A stretch of 64,000 nt of DNA, taken from Leptofilum sp965223285. Its GTDB lineage: Bacteria; Chloroflexota; Anaerolineae; Promineifilales; Promineifilaceae. Positions 51,752 through 59,503 of the stretch are shown here, in pieces; the first letter of the stretch is position 1; each line of letters opens with the position of its first letter. Both the position numbers and the translations under genes were made by a program. Where the stretch lies: the NCBI RefSeq assembly GCF_965223285.1, contig NZ_OZ244997.1:3410001-3474000 (forward strand), written 5' to 3'. The notes under the pieces were generated by a model. It had not been told where the DNA came from, made no database searches, and saw only the letters and a list, made by a program, of their open reading frames with translations.

Positions 51752-52486
51752 TTAACGTTCTAAAACGATTGTCAACGAAAATCGGTCGCCCCGATTGTAG
51801 CAATCTGCATATTTTAGTGGGGTTCCATCATCTGAATAAAGCACGCGCTCACCGTACAGGATGGGGTTCCCCTCTGACAAGGCAAGAACAGAAGAAATAT
51901 GCGCGTCTGCAATCTGGGCCTCAAGTCTCTCGACCACATTCGCCACCGGAAAGCCCATTTTTTCAATCATTTGCCAAACATGCTGAGATTCTAAATGCAA
52001 AGAGGCTTCATCTGCTTCAACTAAACTGGGGAACAGTTGCACCGGTAAATAAGCATCGTGGTACGTAATTGGCGTGCCGTCCACCAGCCGCAAGGTAGCC
52101 AAACGAATTAATAAATCTCCCACTCGTAAACCAAGTGCTTCTGCCATTTCTTCATCTGCAGCAATAATTTCCTTTTTCAGCAAGCGCGCTTCTGGTGTAC
52201 GGCCGCTACGGCGACAGCTCTCAAAGAAATCTGTCAGCTTTGTATGATCACGTTGCACAGTTGATTGGCTGACAAACGTGCCGACGCCATGCCGACGGTA
52301 GATTAGGCCCATTGCAATTAAATCATCAAGACTCTTGCGAATGGTCATACGGCTGACGCCAAACTGGACGGCCAGTTGATCTTCTGATGGCAGTTTGTTG
52401 CCCGGTTGCAATTCGCCCGCCTGAATTTGGGCATTAAGTGCATTTCTAGCTTGAATGTAGCGCGGTAGGCCTGTGGTATTGATCAT
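51752..52486 (-). CDS. GntR-family regulator with UTRA ligand domain (HutC subfamily)
   Basis: This protein of about 244 residues has an N-terminal GntR winged helix (QIQAGELQPGNKLPSEDQLA, FGVSRMTIRKSLDDLIAMGL, RRHGVGTFVS). A UTRA domain follows (GDLLIRLATLRLVDGTPITY, NPILYGERVLYSDDGTPLKY). The family senses sugars, amino acids or phosphorylated metabolites. I choose the ATG at 52486. A GTG at 52495 is the alternative, and neither has a ribosome site. The gene lies upstream of the glycerol operon in the same direction, 349 bases away, so that operon is the likely target. Confidence 0.88.
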   Translation of the reverse strand: MINTTGLPRYIQARNALNAQIQAGELQPGNKLPSEDQLAVQFGVSRMTIRKSLDDLIAMGLIYRRHGVGTFVSQSTVQRDHTKLTDFFESCRRSGRTPEARLLKKEIIAADEEMAEALGLRVGDLLIRLATLRLVDGTPITYHDAYLPVQLFPSLVEADEASLHLESQHVWQMIEKMGFPVANVVERLEAQIADAHISSVLALSEGNPILYGERVLYSDDGTPLKYADCYNRGDRFSLTIVLER

Positions 52487-52524
52487 ATGTGTCACTTAGG
52501 AGGTATTTGAATAACTCGTACAGT

Positions 52525-52569
52525 TGTATATACGTCTATACATTACCACATTTGCCTGAATTTTGTCAA
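52525..52569 (-). promoter_or_regulatory. Promoter and operator of the GntR-type gene
   Basis: On the minus strand TTGACA (52564-52569), an 18-base spacer and TAATGT (52540-52545) form a promoter. The inverted repeat TGTATA (52525-52530) and TATACA (52537-52542), with a six-base spacer, overlaps the -10 element and start. This is typical of a GntR/HutC autoregulatory site. Confidence 0.65.
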
Positions 52570-52668
52570 CCCTTTTTGTAAATATTGAACAAATTGCTCA
52601 ATATCCATGCTGTGTGCCCGAAAAAAGGTAGGGCAATTTGAAGCTCAGGAGCAAAAATAAAAATTTTA

Positions 52669-52775
52669 TTGACGAGAAATTGAGAATCGTGTACGCTTCT
52701 GGGGTAGATTTCGCGAGATTGTCCTGGAATTCATAAGCGTTACCCGGACTCAAAAAGTCGGGAAGCGCTTTTTTT
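52669..52775 (+). promoter_or_regulatory. Cold-shock gene leader with promoter and internal terminator
   Basis: TTGACG (52669-52674), a 17-base spacer and TACGCT (52692-52697) predict a start near 52704, about 165 bases before the csp ATG. A terminator-like hairpin lies within this leader: AAGCG (52735-52739) plus CCCGGACT pair with AGTCGGG and CGCTT (52766-52770), followed by seven T residues. Either a short RNA ends here, or the leader attenuates csp transcription. Confidence 0.55.
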
Positions 52776-52868
52776 ATGGCAAAATCGCACGGTGAACGGC
52801 CAAATTTAGAAAAATAGATGTGGTTACAAAACGGCCGTTTACATAGAACCACAAGGAGATTTTTTTCG

Positions 52869-53078
52869 ATGTCAGATATAACAACCGGAACTGTCAAATG
52901 GTTCAACGATTCAAAAGGCTTTGGCTTTATTGCTGTAGATGATGGCGATGATGTATTCGTTCATTATTCAGCAATTAATGGTTCCGGCCGTAGAACTTTG
53001 TACGAAGGTCAACGCGTCGAGTTTAGCATTGAAGCTGGCCCCAAAGGCCCGGCAGCTGCTAACGTAACGGCCGTCTAA
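52869..53078 (+). CDS. Cold-shock domain protein (CspA family)
   Basis: This 69-residue single OB-fold protein binds single-stranded RNA/DNA and acts as an RNA chaperone. Motifs are GTVKWFNDSKGFGFI (RNP1 as KGFGFI) and DVFVHYSAI (RNP2, with Tyr for the usual Phe), and the C-terminus is GPAAANVTAV. I use the ATG at 52869 behind AAGGAGAT, not an upstream start that would add 17 unrelated residues. It is single and followed by its own terminator. Confidence 0.95.
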   Translation: MSDITTGTVKWFNDSKGFGFIAVDDGDDVFVHYSAINGSGRRTLYEGQRVEFSIEAGPKGPAAANVTAV

Positions 53079-53106
53079 AGTTTTAAGCACAGTTTTGAAG
53101 TTAAGA

Positions 53107-53133
53107 AAAGGCACCCAACCGGGTGTCTTTTTT
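53107..53133 (+). terminator. Terminator of the csp gene
   Basis: GGCACCC and GGGTGTC form a 7-base stem around an AACC loop, followed by six T residues. Confidence 0.85.
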
Positions 53134-53252
53134 GTTGCCTGCAAACTGGATGGAACTTGTGCAACAAGTTTGGCGTTTATGTTGTGGAAGGCTTGAGAAA
53201 TGATTCACAAGCCACATAAACTAAAAAATTTGTTTCGAGGAGAAATTTAGAA

Positions 53253-54569
53253 ATGAAGTTTCATATCAAGTTTGCAAAAATGTTCACTTTGAGTTTGCTG
53301 ATTTTATTCACAATCATTGCCTGTAGCCCCGCAGGTTCCGGGGGCGATCTTGAACCCGATCTCGATGCCACGCCAAGCCTGGACAATACGGATTGGGTGT
53401 TAGACAAGTTTGGCCCAGAAGGTGAGGAAACGGCCGTACTGCCCAACACATCCATCACCCTGAACTTTGCCGACGGCGGCGCGAATGGCTCGGCTGGCTG
53501 CAATAACTACTTTGGCGAGGCCACGCAGTCAGATAACGCACTTAATTTTGGTGCTATTGGCTCTACCCGAATGGCCTGTCCGGAAGCCATCATGCAGCAA
53601 GAAAATGCCTATCTGGCAGCTCTGGGAACCGTAAATTCTTTTACTTTGGAAGATGATCAATTGACGCTGCAATATGAAGATGGCATTTTATTGTTTACCG
53701 CTGGTACACCTGAAGAAGCAAATGATGAGGCCGCGGAAAATGCCAAAACTTTGTTTGTGGGCTCCGAATTGGTAGATTGCGTAGGCGTTGCTCCACAACA
53801 ATGTATGCAGGTGAAAGACAGCCTGGATGGTGAATGGACGCTGTTCTATGACCAGATTGTTGGGTTTACGTTTGAACCCGGCTTTGAATATGAACTGCGC
53901 GTTACGGAAACCGAAATCGAAAATCCGCCAGCGGATGGTTCCTCGCTTGAGGTGGCTTTGGTGGAGATTGTAAGCAAAACGGCCGTCCCCACCCAGCTAC
54001 CAGAAGTTAATGAGCTGATTGGGAGCAGTTGGGTGTTACTATCCTTTGGGCCTAATGACAACCAAACGGCCGTCTTGCCAGACACGGAACTCACGCTCAA
54101 CTTTGATGGCGAACAAATCAACGGTTCGGCTGGCTGCAACAGCTATTTTGCAGAGGTCACGGTTGGTGAAGATGGTAGCCTCGCGGTGGGGCTGATTGGC
54201 AGTACGCTGATGGCTTGTGTAGATGACGGCATCTCCCAGCAAGAAGCTGATTATCTGGCAGCATTGGGGCAAGTTACCAGCTACACGTTGGCCGAAGAGC
54301 AGCTAAGGTTGCATTACGAAGGCGGGCTGCTGATTTTTGTAGCAAGTGAAGCAGCAGCAGCTGAAGAAGTTGTGGATTGGGAAACGGCCGTATCCATCCT
54401 GAATAGTGGCGACGTGGTTGAAATCTTCCAAACTCACAGCCTGGACGTGACGCTGACGTTGGTAGACGGCCGTCTCATTAAAACGGTTGAACCAGCGATT
54501 GATGACATTTTTACGGCCGTTTCCGACTGCGGCGAGCCGTGCAGCCATATCATAATGGCAACCGAATAA
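53253..54569 (+). CDS. Lipoprotein with two META domains and a central DUF4377-like domain
   Basis: The 438 residues begin with a lipoprotein signal (FTIIAC, Cys at about 24). The first META/HslJ-type domain (LDNTDWVLDKFG, ANGSAGCNNYFGEA, RMACPEAIMQQENAYLAALG) is followed by a DUF4377-like middle part (VDCVGVAPQQCMQVK, GFTFEPGFEYELRV). A second META domain (GSSWVLLSFGPNDNQTAVLP, INGSAGCNSYFAEV, MACVDDGISQQEADYLAALG) comes next, and then an extra C-terminal segment with paired cysteines. META domains occur in envelope-stress and heat-resistance lipoproteins. No partner is encoded next to it. Confidence 0.88.
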   Translation: MKFHIKFAKMFTLSLLILFTIIACSPAGSGGDLEPDLDATPSLDNTDWVLDKFGPEGEETAVLPNTSITLNFADGGANGSAGCNNYFGEATQSDNALNFGAIGSTRMACPEAIMQQENAYLAALGTVNSFTLEDDQLTLQYEDGILLFTAGTPEEANDEAAENAKTLFVGSELVDCVGVAPQQCMQVKDSLDGEWTLFYDQIVGFTFEPGFEYELRVTETEIENPPADGSSLEVALVEIVSKTAVPTQLPEVNELIGSSWVLLSFGPNDNQTAVLPDTELTLNFDGEQINGSAGCNSYFAEVTVGEDGSLAVGLIGSTLMACVDDGISQQEADYLAALGQVTSYTLAEEQLRLHYEGGLLIFVASEAAAAEEVVDWETAVSILNSGDVVEIFQTHSLDVTLTLVDGRLIKTVEPAIDDIFTAVSDCGEPCSHIIMATE

Positions 54570-54583
54570 ACTGACTCGCTTGA

Positions 54584-55048
54584 TTAAAGCGAAACAGTTT
54601 CAACAGCGTCTCCCAACGCTGTGAGCAGATCGGCCGTTCTCATGAGGACGGCCGTTCCTCTTACCCCAGACCCCAGCGAAATCTCCGTTTGGTTAAGCAC
54701 CGATTGATCAACAAGAATATGCAAAGGCATTGGCAGGCCAAAGGGTGCCACCGCGCCAATTTCGTAGCCGGTCACGCGCCGCAGCTCGTCTGGCTTGGCC
54801 ATCGTCAGGCGAGAGAGCCCCAGCGTGCGGCGTAGCTGCTTCCAGTCGATCTGCTGCGGCCCAGCGACGAGCACCATCAGGAACTCACCCTTTGCCAGGC
54901 GAAAAAGCAGGCTGCGCACCACCTGCTCTGGCTGCTGGTTACGCTCGGCAGCAGCTTGCTCCAAAGAGCGCACCGGGCCATCGTGGGTGAAGAGAGTATA
55001 GGGGATTTGCTTCTGGTCGAGTTCGCGGGTAACGGGGGTTTCAATCAT
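54584..55048 (-). CDS. YbaK/EbsC-family aminoacyl-tRNA deacylase-like protein
   Basis: This 154-residue protein hydrolyses mischarged aminoacyl-tRNA in known members (Cys-tRNA-Pro for YbaK). The typical N-terminus IPYTLFTHDGPVRSLEQAA leads to VVRSLLFRLAKGEFLMVLVA, then VTGYEIGAVAPFG, LVDQSVL and SLGSGVRGTAVLM. The conserved lysine usually found in the VKTLV-type motif is an Arg here (VVRSLLF), so activity may differ. It lies 55 bases downstream of the ATP-grasp gene, on the same strand. Confidence 0.85.
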   Translation of the reverse strand: MIETPVTRELDQKQIPYTLFTHDGPVRSLEQAAAERNQQPEQVVRSLLFRLAKGEFLMVLVAGPQQIDWKQLRRTLGLSRLTMAKPDELRRVTGYEIGAVAPFGLPMPLHILVDQSVLNQTEISLGSGVRGTAVLMRTADLLTALGDAVETVSL

Positions 55049-55103
55049 CTCACTATTTTAGCAGCGAATTTACCTGAATTTCCACAAAACCAGCCACTAA
55101 CCA

Positions 55104-56468
55104 CTATCTTTTCTCAACAACGAAGGTGGGCACGGTGGAGCCACCCCCGGCGGAGACGTTGAGCAGCGGGTCGGTGGAAAGGCGAGTGAGGCAACCGTCT
55201 ACGTAGTCGCCGTGGAAGATGAAGGGGGCGGTGTCCAGCATGCGGTTGTAGATTTGCAAACGGCCGTCAATAATGCTCGGATACGGCTCCTCAGGAATGA
55301 CCACCCGTTCCTGCACGATGTACGGCTCTGCCAGGGCTTGCTCTACTGCCTGTTCCCAACCGCTGGCGTTGGTTTGCCAGCCCAGCACAATGCCGTGTCC
55401 ACCATAATCGTCGTTTGGCTTTAGCACCAGCTGGTCTTTGTATTTATGCATAAAGGGAATCAGGTCTATGGGCAGACCGCCGTAGGTGGTTTTGCGCTCC
55501 TCCACGGTGCGCGTCCAGGGAATGTGGTTGTGGATGACGGCCGCTTCCTTTTTATTAAATAGGTGGGCATTTCGCTCATCGCTGAGCACAGAGAGGCTCA
55601 TCTTTTTGTACAGCAGCTTGCAGCGAAACGGATTTACCATGGTCACATTGCCATCGCGCACAGCCCGCACCACCGGCTGATCCATCCCGCCGCGCTCAAT
55701 CAATTCGGTAATGAGCACGCGCTTGTAAATAATATCAATCGCGAACCCTTCATGGTGCAGACGGCCGTTTTCATACATCACATTGCGCGGGTCTACAATC
55801 TTGGCTTTAAAGCCTTGCGAACCAAAATATTGGGTGAACAGCTCGAATTCGCTGCGCGTGGGCACGTCGTGCCAATCCAGAATGCCAATTTGGGGGCGAC
55901 CAGTGCCGCCGCCTTGCCGATACGAATCTAGCAACACATGAAGGACGCTGTGGCGCGTGGGCAACGGCCGTACCGCATAATGGCGCAAATATTCACCCAT
56001 CACCGGCAGACCGTAAAACACCTCGTTTAGGACGTCGTTGTAGGCAGAAGCGGCAGGAACTTCCGCATTGTATTCCGTAAATTTCAGCTCGCTATTCTCG
56101 GTAACGTAAAACGCATCAAGCCGAGTGAGCGGCGTGTGCCCTCTGTACTTCGGCTCATGTTTGATCAGCTCTTTTTCCCAATCTGACAGGCCGAACTGGG
56201 CACAAAACTCCGCATCCTGCACCGCCAGTTCTGAGATTTTCTCGAAGGCGCGCAGCAACGGCCGTATTGATTTACGCAAGAAAAGATATTGTTCCGGGGT
56301 CAAAAAGCGAGGGCGCAATACGGTACACAACGGCCGTTTGCCGAAAAACAGGCCTCGCTGCTGCATCTGTTCTGTTAGCTGCCCCTGCGACTCTGCCGCC
56401 AGCTCATCGGTCAATAAATCATGGTAGGTTCGTATTGCTTCCTTCAATGCCACTTTCTCCTCCGTCAA
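55104..56468 (-). CDS. ATP-grasp ligase, circularly-permuted-like
   Basis: The 454-residue protein has an ATP-grasp nucleotide site in its C-terminal half, DQLVLKPNDDYGGHGIVLGW. An acidic metal-ligand segment YNAEVPAASAYND, KFTEY and the mid-protein IDIIYKRVLITELI are also visible. The order of parts and length fit circularly permuted ATP-grasp proteins, which ligate carboxylates to amines, as in glutathionylspermidine-type or unknown peptide synthesis. The C-terminus ends in a Gly/Ser-rich GGGSTVPTFVVEKR. The upstream gene is another ATP-grasp protein 37 bases away. Confidence 0.75.
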   Translation of the reverse strand: MTEEKVALKEAIRTYHDLLTDELAAESQGQLTEQMQQRGLFFGKRPLCTVLRPRFLTPEQYLFLRKSIRPLLRAFEKISELAVQDAEFCAQFGLSDWEKELIKHEPKYRGHTPLTRLDAFYVTENSELKFTEYNAEVPAASAYNDVLNEVFYGLPVMGEYLRHYAVRPLPTRHSVLHVLLDSYRQGGGTGRPQIGILDWHDVPTRSEFELFTQYFGSQGFKAKIVDPRNVMYENGRLHHEGFAIDIIYKRVLITELIERGGMDQPVVRAVRDGNVTMVNPFRCKLLYKKMSLSVLSDERNAHLFNKKEAAVIHNHIPWTRTVEERKTTYGGLPIDLIPFMHKYKDQLVLKPNDDYGGHGIVLGWQTNASGWEQAVEQALAEPYIVQERVVIPEEPYPSIIDGRLQIYNRMLDTAPFIFHGDYVDGCLTRLSTDPLLNVSAGGGSTVPTFVVEKR

Positions 56469-56505
56469 TCAGTCACCTCGTCGCCCCAATCCCCCCTTCA
56501 CCCGT

Positions 56506-57426
56506 TCAGAACAAGTCGCTCCAGCGCATCTTGCTCACTTGCGCCCCTGCTTGCTGGGCCAGACCAATGCACAGATCAGCCATGCCTTCCACACACCAGC
56601 GATGGAATTCATACCCCAGCGAGTTGACATCCATGTCTGGTGCCGGATTCATGAAGTCGATGGCATATGGTACGCCATCACGGATGGCAAATTCACAGGT
56701 GTTCATGTCGTAGCCAAAGGCGCGGCACAGCGTTTGGCAATCAGCCACGATGCGGTCGTACATTTCTTGTGACAAGCCTTCGGGATGGCTATATTGGCGG
56801 GTGTTGGGATCATACCGCATGACCAGCACCTTCTCTTGCCCCAGCACCATGCAGCGGATGTAATCTTCCCACTCGATGAACTCTTGCAGTACCATTGTCA
56901 GCAAGCCAGATTGGTCGTAACTGCGGTACAGCTCTTCCATGTCGTGACAGATATACACTTCTTTCCAGCCGCCGCCGTGCGCATCTTTTAGCACACAGGG
57001 GAAGCCACCAATGTACTCTACTAAATCTTGCCATGGCATTGGGAATGCCAAATTGCGCAGGCTTTTACTATGGTCAATACCTGGGATGTAATCTTTGTTG
57101 GGGAGAGCGGCCGTTTTGGGGCTGGCCAGGCCAAGTTTGGTAATGAGCGAGGCACCGAAAAATTTATCATCGGCCGTCCACATGAATGGATTGTTGATAA
57201 CGTAAGTGCCTTGCAGCATCGCATTTTTAAGATACGAGCGATAGTAAGGCACCTCATGCGAAATGCGGTCTACAATAACGGCATACTCAGACGCCTCATT
57301 CATCTGTGTGCCACCAATAGATACATATTCGGCGGTAACGTCTTGATTACGGCCGTTCACCTCCTCAATAAACGCTGGTGGCCACGACCATTCCATCCCA
57401 ACCATCAAACCAATCTTCTTTGTCAT
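56506..57426 (-). CDS. ATP-grasp ligase, RimK/DdlB-like
   Basis: This 306-residue protein has the usual ATP-grasp order. An N-terminal Rossmann-like part (IGLMVGMEWSWPPAFIEEVN) is followed by an ATP-binding central part (GGFPCVLKDAHGGGWKEVYI, VLQEFIEWEDYIRCMVLG). The magnesium-binding end reads GYDMNTCEFAIRDGVPYAID and FMNPAPDMD. Such enzymes form amide or peptide bonds through acyl phosphates. It starts behind AAGGAGAAGG and lies in a row with the circularly permuted ATP-grasp and an esterase gene. Confidence 0.83.
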   Translation of the reverse strand: MTKKIGLMVGMEWSWPPAFIEEVNGRNQDVTAEYVSIGGTQMNEASEYAVIVDRISHEVPYYRSYLKNAMLQGTYVINNPFMWTADDKFFGASLITKLGLASPKTAALPNKDYIPGIDHSKSLRNLAFPMPWQDLVEYIGGFPCVLKDAHGGGWKEVYICHDMEELYRSYDQSGLLTMVLQEFIEWEDYIRCMVLGQEKVLVMRYDPNTRQYSHPEGLSQEMYDRIVADCQTLCRAFGYDMNTCEFAIRDGVPYAIDFMNPAPDMDVNSLGYEFHRWCVEGMADLCIGLAQQAGAQVSKMRWSDLF

Positions 57427-57451
57427 GCGACCTTCTCCTTGTCTTAGTTTG

Positions 57452-57505
57452 CTAGCGATTGGTGGCTAGTTGGCATTATTTTGAAACTAGCCGCTAACCA
57501 CCAGC
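57452..57505. repeat. Inverted repeat of TGGTGGCTAGTT type
   Basis: TGGTGGCTAGTT near 57460 pairs with AACTAGCCGCTAACCACCA near 57485. Related CTAGCCACC sequences occur at about 38370-38390 and ACCAGCCACTAACCAC at 55088. It seems to be a dispersed intergenic repeat sitting between the esterase and ATP-grasp genes. Confidence 0.4.
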
Positions 57506-57513
57506 CACATTCT

Positions 57514-58233
57514 CTAATCATGTCCACCAATGTAAGATAACAGCATCTTCTCCCAATATGGCCAATCGTGGCTCCAGCCATCCCAAATGCGTAGCGCGTT
57601 GCCAATATCTTTTTGCCATAGCGCCGCAGAAAGAAATTCATTGTTGGCACGCAGCCCATCATCTTGCCCAACCACTAGAATAATATCCAGTTTCCGCAGC
57701 AGCTCCAGCCGATGATGGTCATGCTCATTGGGTATGTAAGCACAAGGATTATTGGCGTAGATATGGCCATCGCTATGCCCACTGGCCCAGCGGCTAATGT
57801 CATAGATACCGCTGAGACCAATGGTGCGGCTTACCAAATCTGGACGGCGCAGAGCCAGGTTAACCGCATGGTACGCTCCAAAGCTGGCTCCCACGGTAAT
57901 CAAAAATGGGTTCTGGTTTTTGAGCCAGGATAGGGGCAGCACTTCGTTTACCAAGTAGTTTTCATACTGAACCTGCCGCCAGGCGCGCGCCCCAGGATGC
58001 TTCCAGTGAGCGTACCAACTCTCAGCATCCACGCTATCGACGCAGTAAAGCTGTAGCCAGCCCTGGTGAATGTGATGGCCTAGTAGGTTCATCATGCCCC
58101 GGTCTTCCCACTCATAAAAACGCCCTTTGGAGGTGGGAAACACCAGCACACGAGCACCGGCGTGGCCAAAAACCAGCAGTTCCATGTCTCGTTCCAGCGC
58201 TGGGCTGTACCAACGATGATATTCTCGATTCAT
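57514..58233 (-). CDS. Esterase-family alpha/beta hydrolase
   Basis: This 239-residue protein is related to the putative esterase D / antigen 85 group. The nucleophile elbow is GASFGAYHAVNLALRRPDL and the acid is in VVGQDDGLRANNEF. A His near the C-terminus is in DGWSHDWPYWEKML. No signal peptide is visible, so it should be cytoplasmic. It is the first of three genes transcribed together, with two ATP-grasp ligases behind it. It may process the ester or amide product or substrate of the ligases. Confidence 0.82.
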   Translation of the reverse strand: MNREYHRWYSPALERDMELLVFGHAGARVLVFPTSKGRFYEWEDRGMMNLLGHHIHQGWLQLYCVDSVDAESWYAHWKHPGARAWRQVQYENYLVNEVLPLSWLKNQNPFLITVGASFGAYHAVNLALRRPDLVSRTIGLSGIYDISRWASGHSDGHIYANNPCAYIPNEHDHHRLELLRKLDIILVVGQDDGLRANNEFLSAALWQKDIGNALRIWDGWSHDWPYWEKMLLSYIGGHD

Positions 58234-58431
58234 TTGTGTCTCTCTTCCTAATTATTGGACTTACCAGACAAAGCTGGGTTGGTAGATTATTGTATCAATT
58301 TTTTTACAATCACCCTAAAATTGCAAAAGCCAAAAAGATTTTTGCATTCGGTTGGGCACACATTTGGCTTTACCATACTGTTTTTCATTTTTTGCAAAAC
58401 GGATTGGTGTACAGAGGGTTACAATTAGTTA

Positions 58432-58469
58432 GTGCGGGATTGGGAAACGGCCGTTTCCCAATCCCGCAC
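58432..58469. promoter_or_regulatory. Perfect 38-base palindrome upstream of the degV-type gene
   Basis: The sequence from 58432 to 58469 is its own reverse complement, centred between 58450 and 58451. The core is GGGAAACGGCCGTTTCCC with outer arms GTGCGGGATT and AATCCCGCAC. The core contains the iterated octamer. With no loop and no T tail it is a cruciform or dimeric binding site rather than a terminator. It lies 53 bases before the gene, in the divergent region between the esterase and degV-type genes. Confidence 0.6.
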
Positions 58470-58522
58470 AATGTGGTAAAACGAGAGAAATTTTTGGAAG
58501 AGCAAATAGAGGAGACCCACTT

Positions 58523-59374
58523 ATGAGCAAAGCAAGAGTTGCCGTGGTTGTAGACAGCACGGCATACATACCCCCGGCCCTGGTTACCCAATACAACATC
58601 CACGTTATTCCTCAGATTCTAAATTGGGAAGGCAGCAGCTTGCGGGATGATGTAGATATTAAGCCAGATGCTTTTTATAGTCGGCTGGCCACAGCCAAAG
58701 AGATGCCCACTACCTCACAACCTTCGGCAGGTGAGTTCCACGAATTTTTCAGCAAAGTTGCAGAAACGGCCGAATCTATCGTGGCCATTCTCATCTCAAA
58801 ATCGCTCAGCGGCACGCAGGCTTCGGCCCAGGCGGCTGCCAGCATGATGGAAGATTATCCGATTGAGATTGTAGATTCACAATCTGCTGCAATGGGCTTG
58901 GGCTATATGGCTCTTGCCGCCGCCCGTGCCATTGAAAATGGTGCAGATTATAAAGAAGCAGCCGAAGCCGCCCGTGCCATCGTCAGCAACATGCGGGTGC
59001 TGTTTGTGGTAGACACGCTGGAATTTTTGCATCGCGGGGGCCGCATTGGCGGTGCCCAACGCCTCATTGGCTCCATGCTCTCTATCAAGCCAATCCTGCA
59101 CCTGGTAGATGGCAAAATTGAGCCGCTGGCCTCAGTGCGGACCAAGAAAAAGGCCATTGCCCACCTGCTAAACGTGGCCCAGGAGGAAATGGCGGGTAAA
59201 TCTGGGGTGAAAACGGCCGTAATCCACGCCGCCGCCGCTGCTGACGCTGAGAAGCTGCATGACCAACTGGGCCAAATCCTAAACCCGGAAGAAACGCATA
59301 TTGTTGAACTGAGTCCGGTGGTGGGGGCACATGTGGGTCCCAAAGCATTGGGCGTCGTTTACTTTGCTGCCTAA
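58523..59374 (+). CDS. DegV family fatty-acid-binding protein
   Basis: This 283-residue two-domain protein has the DegV pattern: AVVVDSTAYIPPALVTQYNI, MPTTSQPSAGEFHEFF, ISKSLSGTQASAQAAA, IVDSQSAAMGLGYMALAAAR and LEFLHRGGRIGGAQRLIGSM. Members (FakB) bind fatty acids for phosphorylation by the FakA kinase. No FakA gene is in this window. GAGGAG lies before the ATG. A terminator follows. Confidence 0.93.
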   Translation: MSKARVAVVVDSTAYIPPALVTQYNIHVIPQILNWEGSSLRDDVDIKPDAFYSRLATAKEMPTTSQPSAGEFHEFFSKVAETAESIVAILISKSLSGTQASAQAAASMMEDYPIEIVDSQSAAMGLGYMALAAARAIENGADYKEAAEAARAIVSNMRVLFVVDTLEFLHRGGRIGGAQRLIGSMLSIKPILHLVDGKIEPLASVRTKKKAIAHLLNVAQEEMAGKSGVKTAVIHAAAAADAEKLHDQLGQILNPEETHIVELSPVVGAHVGPKALGVVYFAA

Positions 59375-59408
59375 ACCAATATCGCATTCATGCGAAAACG
59401 GTTAACTT

Positions 59409-59444
59409 AAAAAGCCTCTCGCCATTTTGACGAGAGGCTTTTTA
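59409..59444 (+). terminator. Terminator after the degV-type gene
   Basis: AAAAGCCTCTCG and CGAGAGGCTTTTT form a 12-base stem with a 9-base loop. The A and T flanks make it bidirectional between convergent genes. Confidence 0.9.
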
Positions 59445-59503
59445 TTTACCTTTTTGCGCGGAAAGTATCTGTCAATCCGCAAATACGGTTTACGGAATAC
59501 CGG

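Noticed and set aside
54730..55162. Plus-strand frames opposite the YbaK-type gene
   Set aside because: These are antisense shadows of a clearly conserved minus-strand gene, rich in Ala/Arg as expected for a shadow.
58236..58526. 96-codon plus-strand frame before degV
   Set aside because: It spans the 38-base palindrome and the predicted regulatory region, has no ribosome site and its composition is not protein-like.
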